Origin: Streptomyces sp. NBC_00154
Lineage (GTDB): Bacteria > Actinomycetota > Actinomycetes > Streptomycetales > Streptomycetaceae
NCBI RefSeq assembly: GCF_026342835.1
Contig: NZ_JAPEMI010000001.1
Coordinates: forward strand, 7,508,501 to 7,572,500
Direction of reading: 5' to 3'
Length of the DNA stretch: 64,000 bases
The notes beneath the pieces are model-generated. The model saw only the letters and a list, made by a program, of their open reading frames with translations. It did not search any database and was not told the DNA's origin. This document shows, in pieces, positions 43,797-52,751 of the stretch. Position 1 is the stretch's first letter. Each line of letters starts with the position of its first letter. The translations under genes and the position numbers were made by a program.

Positions 43797-44005
43797 GTGG
43801 TTCCTCACTGGTATTTGACGCTTGCGAGGCGCCGTCTGCCGGTCGCCGCCCGGGGCGCTTCGAGGGGCGATAGGGCGACGAGGAGGCGCATGGCGCCGAA
43901 TCCTCGGCACCGTCCCTCCGGCGGCCGTCGAGCCAGGGGGCAATCGGGGGCGCGCTCACGCCGCCCGCAGGCGCGTCGCCGCAGGGTTCCGGTGGCGACG
44001 TCATT

Positions 44006-44025
44006 GTGGATGATGCTCATCATAC
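44006..44025. promoter_or_regulatory. TetR operator, site 2
   Basis: GTGGATGATGCTCATCATAC, an 18/20 match to site 1. Located upstream of the lipocalin-like gene. Confidence 0.8.
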
Positions 44026-44056
44026 AGATGACCTCACGCCAAGCGCCTCCCTTTGA

Positions 44057-44107
44057 CATTCAGGATGACGTCAATCATCCTGAATGTGGATGATGACAGT
44101 CATCCAC
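44057..44107. promoter_or_regulatory. TetR operators, sites 3 and 4
   Basis: CATTCAGGATGA and its complement flank CGTCAA (44057-44086; 12-bp arms); immediately after, GTGGATGA and TCATCCAC flank TGACAG (44086-44107). Both match the GGATGA-N-TCATCC consensus and end 18 bp before the hydrolase gene. Confidence 0.85.
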
Positions 44108-44125
44108 GCTAGAGAAGGACGCACC

Positions 44126-44755
44126 ATGACGGACACCTACGACCCCACCCGCACCGCGGTCCTGCTGGTCGACCCCTACAACGACTTCCTGTCCGAGGGG
44201 GGCAAGATCTGGCCGGCGGTCCGGCAGGTGGCCACCGACGTCGGCCTGCTGGACAACCTGCGCGCCGTCGTCGCCGCCGGCCGCCAGGCGGAGCTGCAGA
44301 TCGCCTTCGTCCCCCACCGCCGCTGGCACGAAGGCGACTACGAGGACTGGGACCACCCCAACCCCACCCAGCAGCTGATACAGCAGCGCCACAGCTTCGC
44401 GCTGGGCACCTGGGGAGGCGAGTTCCACCAGGACCTCCAGCCCGCCGACGGTGACGTGATCGTCCAGGAGCACTGGGCGCAGAGCGGTTTCGCCAACACC
44501 GATCTGGACTTCCAGCTCAAGCAGCACGGCATCACCCATGTGATCGTCATCGGCCTGCTCGCCAACACCTGCATCGAATCCACCGGCCGTTACGCGATGG
44601 AGCTCGGCTACCACGTGACCCTCGTCCGCGACGCCACCGCCGCGTTCATGCCCGAGATGATGCACGCCGCCCACGAACTCAACGGCCCCACCTACGCCCA
44701 CACCATCACCACCACCGCAGAACTGCTGCGGACGCTGGACAACGGAGAGTACTGA
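44126..44755 (+). CDS. Isochorismatase-like cysteine hydrolase
   Basis: 209 residues from ATG 44126. VLLVDPYNDFL near the N terminus (catalytic Asp) and GLLANTCIESTGRYA (catalytic Cys) fit the family. The middle segment VIVQEHWAQSGFANTDLDFQ occupies the usual Lys region but has Glu-His instead, as in one subgroup of the family. It hydrolyses amide, imide or vinyl-ether bonds of small molecules. It ends two bases before the dehydrogenase gene, so the two are translationally coupled. Confidence 0.85.
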   Translation: MTDTYDPTRTAVLLVDPYNDFLSEGGKIWPAVRQVATDVGLLDNLRAVVAAGRQAELQIAFVPHRRWHEGDYEDWDHPNPTQQLIQQRHSFALGTWGGEFHQDLQPADGDVIVQEHWAQSGFANTDLDFQLKQHGITHVIVIGLLANTCIESTGRYAMELGYHVTLVRDATAAFMPEMMHAAHELNGPTYAHTITTTAELLRTLDNGEY

Positions 44756-44756
44756 G

Positions 44757-46334
44757 ATGGCACTGACCGGAGACATGCTGATCGGCTCGTCGAACGTCCC
44801 GGCATCCGCCGGCACGATGAAGGCACTCAACCCCGCAACGGGCGAGCACATCGGACCGGAGTTCGCGCTCGGCGGCCCGGCCGAGGTCGACCGTGCCGCG
44901 CGCCTGGCCGACGAGGCCTTCGACAGCTACAACCGCACCGGCCTCAAGGAACGCGCAGCGTTCCTCGAGCTGATCGCGGACCGGCTGGACGGGATCAACC
45001 AGGAGCTGGCCGAGCGGGCGGCACTGGAGACCGGCCTGCCCGCAGCGCAACTTCAGGGCGAGGCGGCCAAGGCCGCCTCCCAGTTCCGGCAGTTCGCCGA
45101 CGTGGTCCGCGAGGGCCGCTTCCGCGACGCCACCGTCGACCCGGCGCAGCCTGAGCGGCATCCGCGGCCGCGGATGGACCACCGCATGCAGAAGATCGCT
45201 ATCGGGCCGGTCGCCATCTTCGGCGCGAGCAACTTCCCCATCTCCTACTCCATCGCCGGCGGCGACACCGCCTCCGCGCTGGCCGCGGGCGCCCCAGTCA
45301 TCCTCAAGGCCCACAACGCCCACCCGGGCGCCTCGGAGCTGCAGGCGCGCGCCATCCGGAGCGCGGTCGTCGACTCCGGGCTGCATGAGGGAGTGTTCTC
45401 CATGGTGCGGGGGGCGGGCAACGAGATCGGTGAGGCGCTGGTGGACCACCCGCTGATCAAGGCGGTGACCTTCACCGGTTCCGAGGGCGGTGGCATGGCG
45501 CTGTACCGGCGGGCCCAGCTGCGCCCCGACCCGATCCCGGTCTTCGCCGAGATGACCAGCGTCAACCCCACCTTCATCCTGCCCGCGGCGCTCGCAGCAC
45601 GCGGCGCCGAGGCCGGCGACGGTTTCGCCGAGCGCATGCTCGTCAACGTCGGCCAGGCCTGCCTCAAACCGGCCATCCTGCTCGCTGTCGACGGTCCGGG
45701 CTACGCCGAGATGCGCGACGCGGCCAGAGCACGGGTGAACGCCATGGGCGCGCGCACCATGCTGACCCCGGGCATCCACGACGCATACGACCAAGGCGCG
45801 CAGCGGCTGCGCGAGTCCGGCGCCGAGACCCTCACCGAGGGCCCGGAGCCCCAGGGCTCCTGGGAGGGCCGCTCGCGGCTGCTCGAGGTCGACGGGGAGC
45901 GGTTCCTGGCAGATCCCGGCCTGTCCGAGGAGGTCTTCGGACCGGCCGCGGTCCTGGTCCGCCTGACCGGCATGGCCCAGCTCCTCGAGGTGGCCCGGAC
46001 ATTCCGCGGTCAGCTGTCGGCGACGATGCACCTCGACGAGGCCGACCACAGTGACGCCGCGCGCCTGCTGCCGATCCTGGAGCGCCGTACCGGCCGGATC
46101 GTGGTGAACGCGTTCGCCCACCCGCAGGAGGTCGGACACGCCACCATCCACGGCGGCCCCTTCCCGGCCACCACCGACAGCCGCTTCACCTCGGTCGGCA
46201 TGACGTCGATCGACCGTTTCCTGCGACCCGTCACCTACCAGGGCTTCCCTGACGCGCTGCTGCCGGACGCACTGGCCGCGGACAACCCCCTGGGGCTGCG
46301 GCGGCTGGTCGACGGGCACCCCACCCAGGACTGA
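44757..46334 (+). CDS. Aldehyde dehydrogenase, alpha-ketoglutarate-semialdehyde-dehydrogenase-like
   Basis: 525 residues. FGASNFPISYSIAGGDTASA and GAPVILKAHNAHP (cofactor site), FAEMTSVNP (general base Glu; Leu-Gly replaced by Met-Thr) and VGQACLKPAI (catalytic Cys; FCT replaced by ACL). N-proximal LNPATGEHI and C-terminal TSVGMTSIDRFLRPV match the KGSADH group, which oxidises semialdehydes to acids with NADP. The ATG follows the hydrolase stop by one base (GGAGAGTACTGAG). Product of the pair is probably a carboxylic acid from a small amide or ring compound (inference). Confidence 0.87.
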   Translation: MALTGDMLIGSSNVPASAGTMKALNPATGEHIGPEFALGGPAEVDRAARLADEAFDSYNRTGLKERAAFLELIADRLDGINQELAERAALETGLPAAQLQGEAAKAASQFRQFADVVREGRFRDATVDPAQPERHPRPRMDHRMQKIAIGPVAIFGASNFPISYSIAGGDTASALAAGAPVILKAHNAHPGASELQARAIRSAVVDSGLHEGVFSMVRGAGNEIGEALVDHPLIKAVTFTGSEGGGMALYRRAQLRPDPIPVFAEMTSVNPTFILPAALAARGAEAGDGFAERMLVNVGQACLKPAILLAVDGPGYAEMRDAARARVNAMGARTMLTPGIHDAYDQGAQRLRESGAETLTEGPEPQGSWEGRSRLLEVDGERFLADPGLSEEVFGPAAVLVRLTGMAQLLEVARTFRGQLSATMHLDEADHSDAARLLPILERRTGRIVVNAFAHPQEVGHATIHGGPFPATTDSRFTSVGMTSIDRFLRPVTYQGFPDALLPDALAADNPLGLRRLVDGHPTQD

Positions 46335-46565
46335 CGCACCCGTTCCGCCAGTTGCCCTGCAAGCGACCGCCCGCGATTCCCGCCACACCGGAGGCGGTAC
46401 TCGTGGTCCGGTGCAACGGGCAGGGTCCCGTCGCGACCACCGCCCCTGCGGTCGTCACCGCCCCCGAGAGGCGACTGCTCGCTCCCCAGCGCGCGCACCC
46501 CGTCGGGGGCCTGCCCCGTGCTTCTGCTCGCACCGGCCTCGCACCCGCTCCGAGTTTGAGGGGGA
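46335..46565. other. Gap between convergent genes
   Basis: 231 bp without a supported gene. Short Arg/Pro-rich frames only; no strong hairpin noted. Confidence 0.35.
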
Positions 46566-49343
46566 TCAGGATTCCAGGGCGTCTCGCAGCATGGCGCGGG
46601 AGGTGATGCCCAACTTCGGGTAGATCTGGTAGAGATGGGCGCCGACGGTCCGGTGGGAGAGGAACAGGCGCTCCGCTACCTGCTTGTTGGTCAGGCCGGA
46701 GGCGGCGAGCCGGGCTATTTCCAGTTCCTGGGGGGTGAGCGTATGTGCTGTGGAAGCCCCGGGTCGGCGCCTGCCGGAGCCGGCGGCCCGCAGTTCCGTC
46801 TCGGCGCGTTCGACCCATGGACGGGCCCCGAGGTGTTCGAATGTGGACAGTGCGGCGCTGAGGGGTCCTCTGGATTCTGTGGTTGCCCTGACGCGTCGCA
46901 ATCGTTCGCCGTAGGCGAGTTGGACGCGGGCGAAGTCGAACATCCACCGCTCAGCGCCCGCGACCGCCAGGGCTTTCGTGAACAGTGCGAGGGCCTCGTC
47001 GTCGTCGGTGGTGGCCAGGGCGGCGCAGGCCTCCATGAGCAGGGCGTGGCGTGAGGAGATCCTGGCCACGTCGGCTTCCCGCATCGCGCGTACATGGGCG
47101 GCGGCCTCCTTCTGCTTGTTGGTCCGGACGGCGGCTTCGACCAGGTCCATCGTCGCCCACAGGGCGTGCGGCGCGTGCGAGGCGAGGGTCCCCGCGGGGC
47201 TGATGGCGGCTGCGTGCTCGTATGCGTTGGCGAAGTCACCGCGTCCCAGGGCTGCCACGGCTGCCGCGTGATGGGCATAGTGCGCGGCACAGAACGCCCT
47301 GCGGCGCGTCGCCCAGTGGATGACGCCCTCGGCTGTCGCGTCCGCTCGGTCCGCGTCCCCGCGGGCGCCGGCGAGGAGGGCCTGGACGTACAGGAAGTAC
47401 CAGGCGAAGGCGGTGTAGCCGTGTGTTTCGCACAGCTGGACCCCCTCGTCGGCCAGTTGCGCCGCCTCGTCCCACATTCCGGTGAGGTAGTCGTCCAGGC
47501 ACAGGTGGATCAGTCCGGCCAGGTGCCGGCGGGCCGGCCCGCCGTCGCGTCCCATGCGGACCATCCGCCACTGTGCTTCGCGGACATCTCCCAGCCGGTC
47601 GACATAGAGGGCCGCCGAACCGGTCCGCTGCATCGGGACGGGGTCGGTCATCTCGGCCAACTCCGCCACGAGGTGGTCGAGTTCCTCCGTGGCCGCGGCA
47701 CCGGTGCGTGCCGGGTCGGAGAACGTTTTGCCCAGCGCGGACAGGACCACGGGCACCTCGGGCGTCAGCTTCTCCAGCGCCCGGTAGTACGGCTGCCACA
47801 GATCGTGCCGGGCACCGAAGAAGCAGACCAGCGCAAGCGCGTGAAGCGCGTCCACGAGCGCCTTGTCGTCGGCGTCGTACGCGTGGGTTCCGGCTTCGAT
47901 CGCGTCGACCAGCAGACGGTGGGCCGTGTCGACATCGCTGTCGCCGTTGAGGATGAGAACGGCAGTGGTTGCCGCCGAGTGCAGGCAGCTCTGTGAACCC
48001 GGGGCCGTGTGCCTGGCGTCGTCGAGGAGTTTTTGGGCGCTGGGCAGCGCGCCGGTGGATTCGGCGCCGACGTAGGCCGCCTCCGCAAGCCGGCGGGCGC
48101 GGTCGGGCCCGGGAGGGGTGAGGTCTGCGGACCGGATCAGTGTGCGCATGCTGCCCGCGGCGTCACCGCGGCGCAGAGTGATCCGGGCGGCGTGCTCCAG
48201 CAGGGCGGCCACGTTCTCGTCCGGTTCCAGGGTCGCCTCGCCCAGGTGCCAGGCCCGTCGTTCGGGCTGGTCCACCAGGACATGGGCGAGCGCGGCGTGC
48301 ACCGCACGCCGTTCGCCGCTGGTGGAGTTCTCCACCACTGCCGAGCGGATGAGGGGGTGACGGAACCTCAGCCGTCGCCCTCCCTCGTCGATGTGGACCA
48401 GTTGGTCGCGTTCGGCAGGTGCCAGGTCGTCCAGGTCGTATCCGTCGTTCGCCTGCCGCGTGGCCGCCTGCAGCACTCCGAGGTCGCCTACACCTTCCAG
48501 TGCGGCCAGCAGCAGAAGGCGCTGCGACGGCTGCGGCAGACTTGTGATCCGGGAGCCGAAGACTGTCTCCAGGCGCCGGCTGAGCGGCAGCACGGCGGGG
48601 ACATCGCCGGCCGGGCCCCGCATCGCGGGCAGGGCGGACGGCAACTCCAGCAGGGCCAGTGGGTTGCCATGCGCCACGGTCAGCAGGCGCCGGCGGGCAC
48701 TGGCGACCAGGTTCGGGAACCTTGTACTGACCAGGTGGTCAGCCGACGCTTCGTCCAACGGCTGCAGCTGGTATTCGGGCAGGACACCGCTGTCGTGCAG
48801 GCTCTGCGAACCGGAACGCGATGTGGCGAGAAAGCTCACGCGGATGCCGGTTGCCCGGCGCGCGACGAAACCCAGCACGGCCGCACTCGCCCGGTCGAGC
48901 CAGGGCAGGTCGTCGATGAGCAGGAGAAGCGGGTCACCGGCCGCCACCTTCTGCAGCAGGAGCAGGACGGCGTTGGAGACCATGAGCCGTTCCGGCGGTG
49001 AGCCGCTTTCGAAACCGAGCGCGACGCGCAGGGCGTCGCGGAAGGGCGCCTGCAGTTCGCCGAGCGCGTCCTGGAAGGGAAAGAGGACCTGGTTGAGACC
49101 CGAGTAGCTGCAGTTCGCCTCGAACTCCACACCACCGGCGCGCAGAACCCGGGTTCCCTCCGCCCGGGCCGCCTCGGCCAGAGCGTCCAGCACGGCCGTC
49201 TTCCCGACGCCCGCTTCCCCCGACAGCAGAAGTGCGCCGCCTGCGGCTCCGATGCCGAGAAGGGCACGGATCCGCTGAAGGTCGCGGTCCCGGCCGATCA
49301 GGCGGTCGGCCGTGCCGCGCGCGGGGGAGTGACTGCCGATCAT
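46566..49343 (-). CDS. LAL-type LuxR regulator (AAA ATPase plus HTH)
   Basis: 925 residues, usual size for this class. LIGRDRDLQRIRALL and Walker A GEAGVGKT (42-49), Walker B LLLLIDDLPWLD (about 138-149), a long helical TPR-like middle, and a C-terminal LuxR HTH (LTPQELEIARLAASGLTNKQ then VAERLFLSHRTVGAHLYQIY, about 868-905). Such regulators (MalT-like) bind ATP and an inducer to activate pathways. It is convergent with the dehydrogenase gene. There is no obvious own target beside it. Confidence 0.95.
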   Translation of the reverse strand: MIGSHSPARGTADRLIGRDRDLQRIRALLGIGAAGGALLLSGEAGVGKTAVLDALAEAARAEGTRVLRAGGVEFEANCSYSGLNQVLFPFQDALGELQAPFRDALRVALGFESGSPPERLMVSNAVLLLLQKVAAGDPLLLLIDDLPWLDRASAAVLGFVARRATGIRVSFLATSRSGSQSLHDSGVLPEYQLQPLDEASADHLVSTRFPNLVASARRRLLTVAHGNPLALLELPSALPAMRGPAGDVPAVLPLSRRLETVFGSRITSLPQPSQRLLLLAALEGVGDLGVLQAATRQANDGYDLDDLAPAERDQLVHIDEGGRRLRFRHPLIRSAVVENSTSGERRAVHAALAHVLVDQPERRAWHLGEATLEPDENVAALLEHAARITLRRGDAAGSMRTLIRSADLTPPGPDRARRLAEAAYVGAESTGALPSAQKLLDDARHTAPGSQSCLHSAATTAVLILNGDSDVDTAHRLLVDAIEAGTHAYDADDKALVDALHALALVCFFGARHDLWQPYYRALEKLTPEVPVVLSALGKTFSDPARTGAAATEELDHLVAELAEMTDPVPMQRTGSAALYVDRLGDVREAQWRMVRMGRDGGPARRHLAGLIHLCLDDYLTGMWDEAAQLADEGVQLCETHGYTAFAWYFLYVQALLAGARGDADRADATAEGVIHWATRRRAFCAAHYAHHAAAVAALGRGDFANAYEHAAAISPAGTLASHAPHALWATMDLVEAAVRTNKQKEAAAHVRAMREADVARISSRHALLMEACAALATTDDDEALALFTKALAVAGAERWMFDFARVQLAYGERLRRVRATTESRGPLSAALSTFEHLGARPWVERAETELRAAGSGRRRPGASTAHTLTPQELEIARLAASGLTNKQVAERLFLSHRTVGAHLYQIYPKLGITSRAMLRDALES

Positions 49344-49550
49344 TACACGCTCTCATTGCTGTTCGCGGGCCTGGGGGGTGGGCCGGGCGAGGTGGGCGAC
49401 GGCCTCGCGTTGCTGCGCACCGTGGGCGATGTGCAGCAGCTGGGCGAAGGACGGCCGGCCGGGTGAAGTCGTGCGCAGTGAGTCAGTCCTGCCATGCGCT
49501 GTCGTCGACGGCGGCGTCCCGGGGACGGATGATTGTGCGCGGGACTTCTT
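49344..49550. other. Intergenic, 207 bp
   Basis: No supported gene between the LAL regulator start and the end of the PNPOx-like gene; this should hold the LAL promoter. Confidence 0.4.
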
Positions 49551-50204
49551 TCAGCGTTCCGTGAGGTAGCCGGGGACGGTGATCGACGGGGCGAGGTCGT
49601 CGGCGGGCACAGGCTCCCCGTAGGTACGCGTCACGGGCAGCACGCCCGTCCAGTGGGGGAGGGCGAGGTCTTCGGGGTCGTCGTTGGGGTCACCGGTGCG
49701 CACCTTGGCGGAGACCTCGTGGAGGTCGAGGGCGACGACGGCGGTGGCGGCCAGTTCCTTGACGTTCGCGGGGCGGGAGTCTGCGGCACGGCCGGGCACG
49801 ATGTGGTCGATCAGGGCGTCCAGGGCGGCCGAGCGTTCGGCGGGGTCGGTGACCTGGCGGGCGACGCCGTGCACGACCACGCAGCGGTAGTTGATCGAGT
49901 GATGGATCGCGGACCGGGCCAGCACGAGCCCGTCCACGTGCGTGACGGTCAGGCACACGGCGAGCCCGGTGTCCTCGCCGGCGCCGCGCAGCGGCCGGGA
50001 GCCGGCGGAGCCGTGCACGTAGAGCCGTTCCCCGACGCGGGCGTACAGGGTCGGCAGCACGACCGGGGCGCCGTCACGGACGAAGCCGAGGTGGCAGAGG
50101 TAGTCCGCGTCGAGAATCGCGTGCACCAGCTCGCGGTCGTACGAGGCGTGCCTGCGGATGCGGGTCGGGACAGTGCGGTCCGTAGCGGCGTACGCATCGC
50201 TGAC
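49551..50204 (-). CDS. Pyridoxamine-5'-phosphate-oxidase-family protein, start unclear
   Basis: About 217 residues: SYDRELVHAILDADYLCHLG, APVVLPTLYARVGERLYVHG (FMN-binding region), SAIHHSINYRCVVVHGVA and TGVLPVTRTYGEPVPADD fit the FMN-binding split-barrel (Pyridox_ox_2) group. Homology appears to begin near 50204, but no ATG, GTG or TTG lies in frame there and no ribosome site is seen; the first in-frame GTG (50123) would cut into the domain. It is divergent from pdxR, the classic pair in which PdxR activates vitamin-B6 genes. Confidence 0.8.
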   Translation of the reverse strand, partial: VSDAYAATDRTVPTRIRRHASYDRELVHAILDADYLCHLGFVRDGAPVVLPTLYARVGERLYVHGSAGSRPLRGAGEDTGLAVCLTVTHVDGLVLARSAIHHSINYRCVVVHGVARQVTDPAERSAALDALIDHIVPGRAADSRPANVKELAATAVVALDLHEVSAKVRTGDPNDDPEDLALPHWTGVLPVTRTYGEPVPADDLAPSITVPGYLTER

Positions 50205-50253
50205 GGAGGGCGGGGAAGATATAGCGCAATCCTTTTGAACTAGTGCATAATGG
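50205..50253. promoter_or_regulatory. Divergent PdxR-type promoter region
   Basis: TTTTGAACTAGTGCATAATG precedes the pdxR start. A very similar TTTGAACTAGTACATAGTA occurs in the complement near 63970-63990 before the decayed pdxR copy, marking it as a conserved control region. Confidence 0.65.
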
Positions 50254-51591
50254 ATGTTTGTGATAGGAGAGTACACGTTTACGGGTCGGGGCGCGGCGGA
50301 GATCGCGGCGAGCGTCGAGCAGGCCATCGGACAGGGCACGCTTGCGCCGGGCACCGCGCTGCCACCGCTGCGGGAGCTCGCCACCGAACTCGGCGTCAAC
50401 CCCAACACCGTCGCCGCCGCCTACCGCCTGCTGCGCGACCGCGGCGTCATCGAGACCGCGGGCCGGCGCGGCAGCCGCGTGCGGCCGCGCCCCGCCACCA
50501 CCGCGCACGACGAGATCCGCCTGGAGGTGCCGCCCGGAACACGGGACCTCTCCGCCGGCAACCCGGACACCGCGCTGCTACCCCCACTCGGCGAGGCACT
50601 GGCCGAGGCCGCCGCCCGGCACGCCCGACAGCCCATGCTGTACGGCCACGCCCCGGTCGATGACGAGCTCGGCCGCCTGGCCCGCGCCGCCTTCGACGCC
50701 GACGGCGTCCCCGACGGCCCGGTCGGACTCACCTCCGGATCGCTCGACGCCATGGAGCGCGCGCTCCTTGCCCACCTGCGCCCTGGCGACGCGGTGGCGG
50801 TGGAGGACCCGGGCTGGGGCAGCCTCTTCGACCTCGTCCCCGCCCTCGGACTGCGGCCGATCCCGGTCGGCGTCGACGACGACGGCCCCCTGCCCCACGA
50901 CGTGGAGCGGGCGCTTGGGCAAGGCGCACGGGCACTGATCGTCACCGACCGCGGCCAGAACCCCACCGGCGCCACGATCTCGGCCACCCGCGCCCGCGAC
51001 CTGCGCGCCATCCTCACCGGCCACCCGCAGGTCCTCGTCATCGACGACGACCACGTGCACGGACTCACCGAACTACCGCTCCACCCGCTCGCCGGCAGCA
51101 CACAACACTGGATGCTCGTCCGCTCGACAGCCAAGGCCTACGGCCCCGACCTGCGCCTGGCCGCCCTCACCGGCGACCCCCTCACCGTCGACCGGGTCCG
51201 CGGCCGCTACCGCCTCGGCCCCGGCTGGGTCAGCCACCTGATCCAGCACACCGTGACCCATCTGTGGCGCACCGACGCCGTGGACATCGCGGCGGTGTCC
51301 GCCGCCTACGCCGCGCGGCGCGACGGTCTCGTACGGGCACTGGCCGACCGCGGCGTCACGGCCTACGGCCGCAGCAGCATGAACGTCTGGGTACCGGTCC
51401 CCGACGAGACCGGGGCGGTGACCCGGCTGCTGCAGGCCGGCTGGGCGGTCGCACCCGGCGCGCGCTTCCGGCTCTCCTCGCCGCCCGGCATCCGTATCAC
51501 CATCTCGCCTCTCACCGTGGACGAGGTGCCGACCCTGGCCGACGCCGTCGCCGCCGCGATCCGCCCACACCGCACCGGACGCTTCGGCTGA
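50254..51591 (+). CDS. pdxR: MocR/PdxR-type GntR regulator with aminotransferase domain
   Basis: 445 residues. GntR winged helix (LPPLRELATELGVNPNTVAA then AYRLLRDRGVIETAGRRGSR, about 30-75) fused to a fold-type-I aminotransferase-like domain with DPGWGSLFD, TDRGQNPTGAT, IDDDHVHGL and RSTAKAYGPDLRL (PLP Lys near 290). MocR proteins sense PLP and control B6 metabolism or related PNPOx-like genes, as the divergent gene suggests. ATG 50254 is very close to the promoter-like sequence, so the mRNA may be short-leadered. The symbol is given by analogy. Confidence 0.85.
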   Translation: MFVIGEYTFTGRGAAEIAASVEQAIGQGTLAPGTALPPLRELATELGVNPNTVAAAYRLLRDRGVIETAGRRGSRVRPRPATTAHDEIRLEVPPGTRDLSAGNPDTALLPPLGEALAEAAARHARQPMLYGHAPVDDELGRLARAAFDADGVPDGPVGLTSGSLDAMERALLAHLRPGDAVAVEDPGWGSLFDLVPALGLRPIPVGVDDDGPLPHDVERALGQGARALIVTDRGQNPTGATISATRARDLRAILTGHPQVLVIDDDHVHGLTELPLHPLAGSTQHWMLVRSTAKAYGPDLRLAALTGDPLTVDRVRGRYRLGPGWVSHLIQHTVTHLWRTDAVDIAAVSAAYAARRDGLVRALADRGVTAYGRSSMNVWVPVPDETGAVTRLLQAGWAVAPGARFRLSSPPGIRITISPLTVDEVPTLADAVAAAIRPHRTGRFG

Positions 51592-52189
51592 CGGACGACA
51601 CAACCGGGACTCACCCTGGCCACTCCCACAGCGCGGAGCTTCACCCCATACGCCTCACCTCCGTCCCGCAGGACATCGGCCCCCGCGGCGATGACAAGCG
51701 CCGGAAACAGACCGGCGAGCTGCTCCTCAGCGGCCGCAGCGCACTTACGGAGCTCCGCGCGGTGCACTCGTGCCTCGTTGTACTGCTCCCGGAACCACTG
51801 CATGGCGTCGCGGCGCACAGGACAGCCCCGGGCAAACGGAGCGAAGGCAGTGGCACACGCACATGAATTCAATGCAGGTGGACGACGCCCAGCGATCACC
51901 AAGACCGCTGCTTGCGTCCACACTCCTGCGGCAGCGTCTGTGCATCAGTCATGTGACTGAGAACCCTCGGTGCACTTTCGACACGCCATCGCCGCGGATG
52001 CTGAAACCACTGCCGCCAATCACACGCCGATGTCGTTGCCCCGGCCACCCTGGCTGACCGTAAGCACCCGCGGCCGGGGACACTGCCCCGCTTGTCCCTG
52101 CCCCGACGAGCGCGGCTCCGCCACCAAGGGCGATCTCATACGAGATATGCCCCTGCGCACCCTGACCTCTGCGCTCCATGGCTCCTGAT
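51592..52189. other. Intergenic with palindrome, possible gene scrap
   Basis: A minus frame from 51803 (MQWFREQYNEARVHRAELRK) runs into the 3' end of pdxR; the first 60 codons look protein-like but the overlap makes a full gene unlikely. The palindrome at 51945-51960 is listed separately. Nothing else is supported. Confidence 0.4.
51945..51960. promoter_or_regulatory. Palindrome downstream of ssgA-like gene
   Basis: TCAGTCATGTGACTGA: 7-bp arms around TG. Near-identical to the palindrome at 52726-52741 on the other side of the ssgA-like gene; both are preceded by CA (CATCAGTCA). Confidence 0.65.
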
Positions 52190-52657
52190 TCAGGGCTGAT
52201 CCCGCTTCCCCTCGACAAGGGCAGCCACACCGGCGTCCCAGTCGACCTGGCAGAACTCCGTGCCAGGATGAACCAGATCGAAGGTCTCCATCAGCCATTC
52301 CTCCAGCTGCCCTCGATCCATCTCGAGAAGGCATGACCGGCCATGTCCCTCCAGCCTCATGTACACCACACGGCGTCCGTGGACGACCGACGGCCACAAC
52401 CGTACGTCCCCCATGCCACTCGGTTCCTCAGTGCCGTCGAAGAGCAGGTCACGCGAGACTGTCCACGTGACCACACCACCCCCTGGCAGGCGCAGTTCCA
52501 ACAGCACGACAAGAGGATCCGCCTCGGTGTAATGAAGTTCTGCCTCGAGCGGGAGACGGATCGACGGCCAGAGAACCCTGTTGATACGCAGACGCAGCGA
52601 GCGCATGCAGGAGTCAGACCGGTCACGAGCCGAAAGGCCTGGCTTCTTGAGTGGCAT
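52190..52657 (-). CDS. SsgA-like sporulation/cell-division regulator (SALP)
   Basis: 155 residues. LPLEAELHYTEADPLVVLLE, VTWTVSRDLLFDGTEEPSGM and GDVRLWP are the conserved SsgA/SsgB core; ending MDRGQLEEWLMETFDLV is the usual C-terminal helix. SALPs steer septum placement and cell-wall remodelling during sporulation by interaction with SsgB/FtsZ-type partners. N-terminal 16 residues are basic and extra; ATG near 52607 (MRSLRLRINR) is another possible start. It is flanked by matching 16-bp palindromes. Confidence 0.9.
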   Translation of the reverse strand: MPLKKPGLSARDRSDSCMRSLRLRINRVLWPSIRLPLEAELHYTEADPLVVLLELRLPGGGVVTWTVSRDLLFDGTEEPSGMGDVRLWPSVVHGRRVVYMRLEGHGRSCLLEMDRGQLEEWLMETFDLVHPGTEFCQVDWDAGVAALVEGKRDQP

Positions 52658-52725
52658 GGGGCGGCGCCCCTTTCAGGATGCGGGAGTGTTCCATCTACCT
52701 TGACCGTCAGGGCCCATCCTGGGCA

Positions 52726-52741
52726 TCAGTCAGCTGACTGA
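52726..52741. promoter_or_regulatory. Palindrome upstream of ssgA-like gene
   Basis: TCAGTCAGCTGACTGA, a perfect 16-bp palindrome 69 bp upstream of the ssgA-like start. Matches the site at 51945 in its arms. Confidence 0.7.
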
Positions 52742-52751
52742 AGACCGTGTC

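Noticed and set aside
44706..46388. 560-codon minus frame over the aldehyde dehydrogenase
   Set aside because: Antisense shadow of a plus-strand gene that has a coupled start and catalytic residues.
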